6,669 nucleotides of DNA, taken from positions 1 through 6,669 of the forward strand of contig WLFX01000055.1 in NCBI GenBank assembly GCA_009703545.1, given 5' to 3'. The DNA is from Actinomycetota bacterium. GTDB lineage: Bacteria; Actinomycetota; Actinomycetes; Actinomycetales; Microbacteriaceae. A model generated the notes under the pieces. It was not told the origin of the DNA. It saw nothing but the letters and a program-made list of their open reading frames with translations, and ran no database searches. Both the position numbers and the translations under genes were made by a program. Every line of letters starts with the position of its first letter. Position 1 is the stretch's first letter. Of this stretch, positions 5,419 through 6,669 are shown in pieces.

Positions 5419-6075
5419 TTATGCCAGTAATTCTGCCCATGCATCAGTGGCGGTCTTCTTCGCTGCTTCGAGTTTGTCCGCGGGGATTGAGTCCATGCTG
5501 AACAGGAGTTCGCGATAAAACGCGAGCTCGCGAATCGACTCGATCGCATCGGCTAAGGCGCGGTGATTGCCCACTTTTTCCGGGGCGGCGTCGACTACGG
5601 AGGGGAACCATCGAAACAGCACTTCTTTGATTGTCGAGGTGTCGACGTTTCGGTAATGCACCCAGTCTTCGACGGATGGCATGTATTTCGCCAAGAAACG
5701 GCGATCCATGTGAATGGTGTTACCGCCCATCTGTGCAGTTTGACGAACGGGGACGTGTTGTTTGATGTAGTCGAGAACCTGTTTTTCCGCCTCGGCCACC
5801 GAGACGCCGTCTTTGATGAGGGGCAGCAGTCCGCTCTTGTCGTGCATGTTTCGAACGAAACTGCCCATGTTTGCCATTGCTGCGTCGGTTGGCTTGATGA
5901 CGAGTTGCAGTCCTTTGTCTTGGGGAACGAGGTTGCCGTCGGTCACGATGACACCGATTTCGACGATCTCGTCATCGCGCTTGCCGACTTCGGCGGTGTT
6001 GATGTTCAGACCCGTCATTTCAAGGTCGAGCCACACAATAAAGCGCTTGTCATTGAGAAAGTCGTTCGCTGCCAT
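5419..6075 (-). CDS. orn: Oligoribonuclease (DEDDh 3'-5' exonuclease)
   Basis: Orn degrades 2-5 nucleotide RNA fragments (nanoRNA), including the pGpG product of cyclic-di-GMP breakdown, to mononucleotides in the cytoplasm using two metal ions. The DEDDh residues are all visible: Asp17 and Glu19 in WLDLEMTGL (residues 15-23), Asp124 in HMDRRFL (122-128), and His171 and Asp176 in GNHRALADAI (169-178). The 218-residue length exceeds the E. coli enzyme (181). About 10 residues precede the first motif, there is a short insertion of about 7 residues near 24-35 (NINTAEVGKRDDE), and the C terminus ends in an Ala/Lys-rich helix. ATG 6075 is preceded by a weak AGG-type ribosome-binding site. The gene begins 32 bases after the argG stop and precedes tRNA-His, probably as one transcription unit. 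Confidence 0.96.
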   Translation of the reverse strand: MAANDFLNDKRFIVWLDLEMTGLNINTAEVGKRDDEIVEIGVIVTDGNLVPQDKGLQLVIKPTDAAMANMGSFVRNMHDKSGLLPLIKDGVSVAEAEKQVLDYIKQHVPVRQTAQMGGNTIHMDRRFLAKYMPSVEDWVHYRNVDTSTIKEVLFRWFPSVVDAAPEKVGNHRALADAIESIRELAFYRELLFSMDSIPADKLEAAKKTATDAWAELLA

Positions 6076-6107
6076 TCGTTCAGCCTATCGAAGGGGTCCC
6101 CACTGAA

Positions 6108-6669
<562 letters not shown>

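Noticed and set aside
6093..6101. GGGGTCCCC palindrome in the argG-orn gap
   Set aside because: With a single central base it cannot form a hairpin, and there is no second copy or T tract; too little to call an operator or terminator.

Overview
The window looks like chromosomal DNA of an actinobacterium with moderate GC content, most likely a streamlined member of the Microbacteriaceae. I infer this from gene content and style: an oligoribonuclease gene ending just before a tRNA-His gene without an encoded CCA, frequent GTG starts, a YkoEDC-type ECF transporter with fused ATPases, an E. coli-type ArgG, and a small P-loop kinase of a kind I associate with actinobacteria. No database search was possible, so the taxon is an inference.

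Left part (1-2011). The 5' end of a cold-shock protein gene runs leftwards out of the window. A 250-base divergent intergenic region (104-353) separates it from a single family 2 glycosyltransferase gene on the plus strand. I see no RNA gene or convincing promoter in that gap, only a weak dyad (298-302 with 313-317). The glycosyltransferase runs tail to tail, with 2 bases between stop codons, into a minus-strand TerC-family membrane protein, probably a metal-ion (Mn2+) transporter.

Centre (about 2035-5299). This is the most informative part: a plus-strand operon headed by a TPP riboswitch. The order is riboswitch, ykoE (S component), ykoD (two fused ATPase domains), ykoC (T component), then a small P-loop kinase. 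Spacings are 1 base, a 4-base overlap and a 14-base overlap, so the four genes are probably co-transcribed and translationally coupled. The first three form an energy-coupling-factor importer for thiamine or its pyrimidine precursor HMP. The kinase shares the thiamine-responsive leader but has no known thiamine role. The leader contains a readable switching mechanism: a 7-base segment after the aptamer is perfectly complementary to the aptamer's own P1/P2 strand and competes with a hairpin that would mask the ykoE ribosome-binding site.

Right part (5319-6669). Three minus-strand genes follow one another: the C-terminal half of argG (argininosuccinate synthase, cut by the window end), orn (oligoribonuclease), and tRNA-His(GTG). 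The tRNA converges on the kinase gene with only 19 bases between. No strong factor-independent terminator is visible anywhere in the window.
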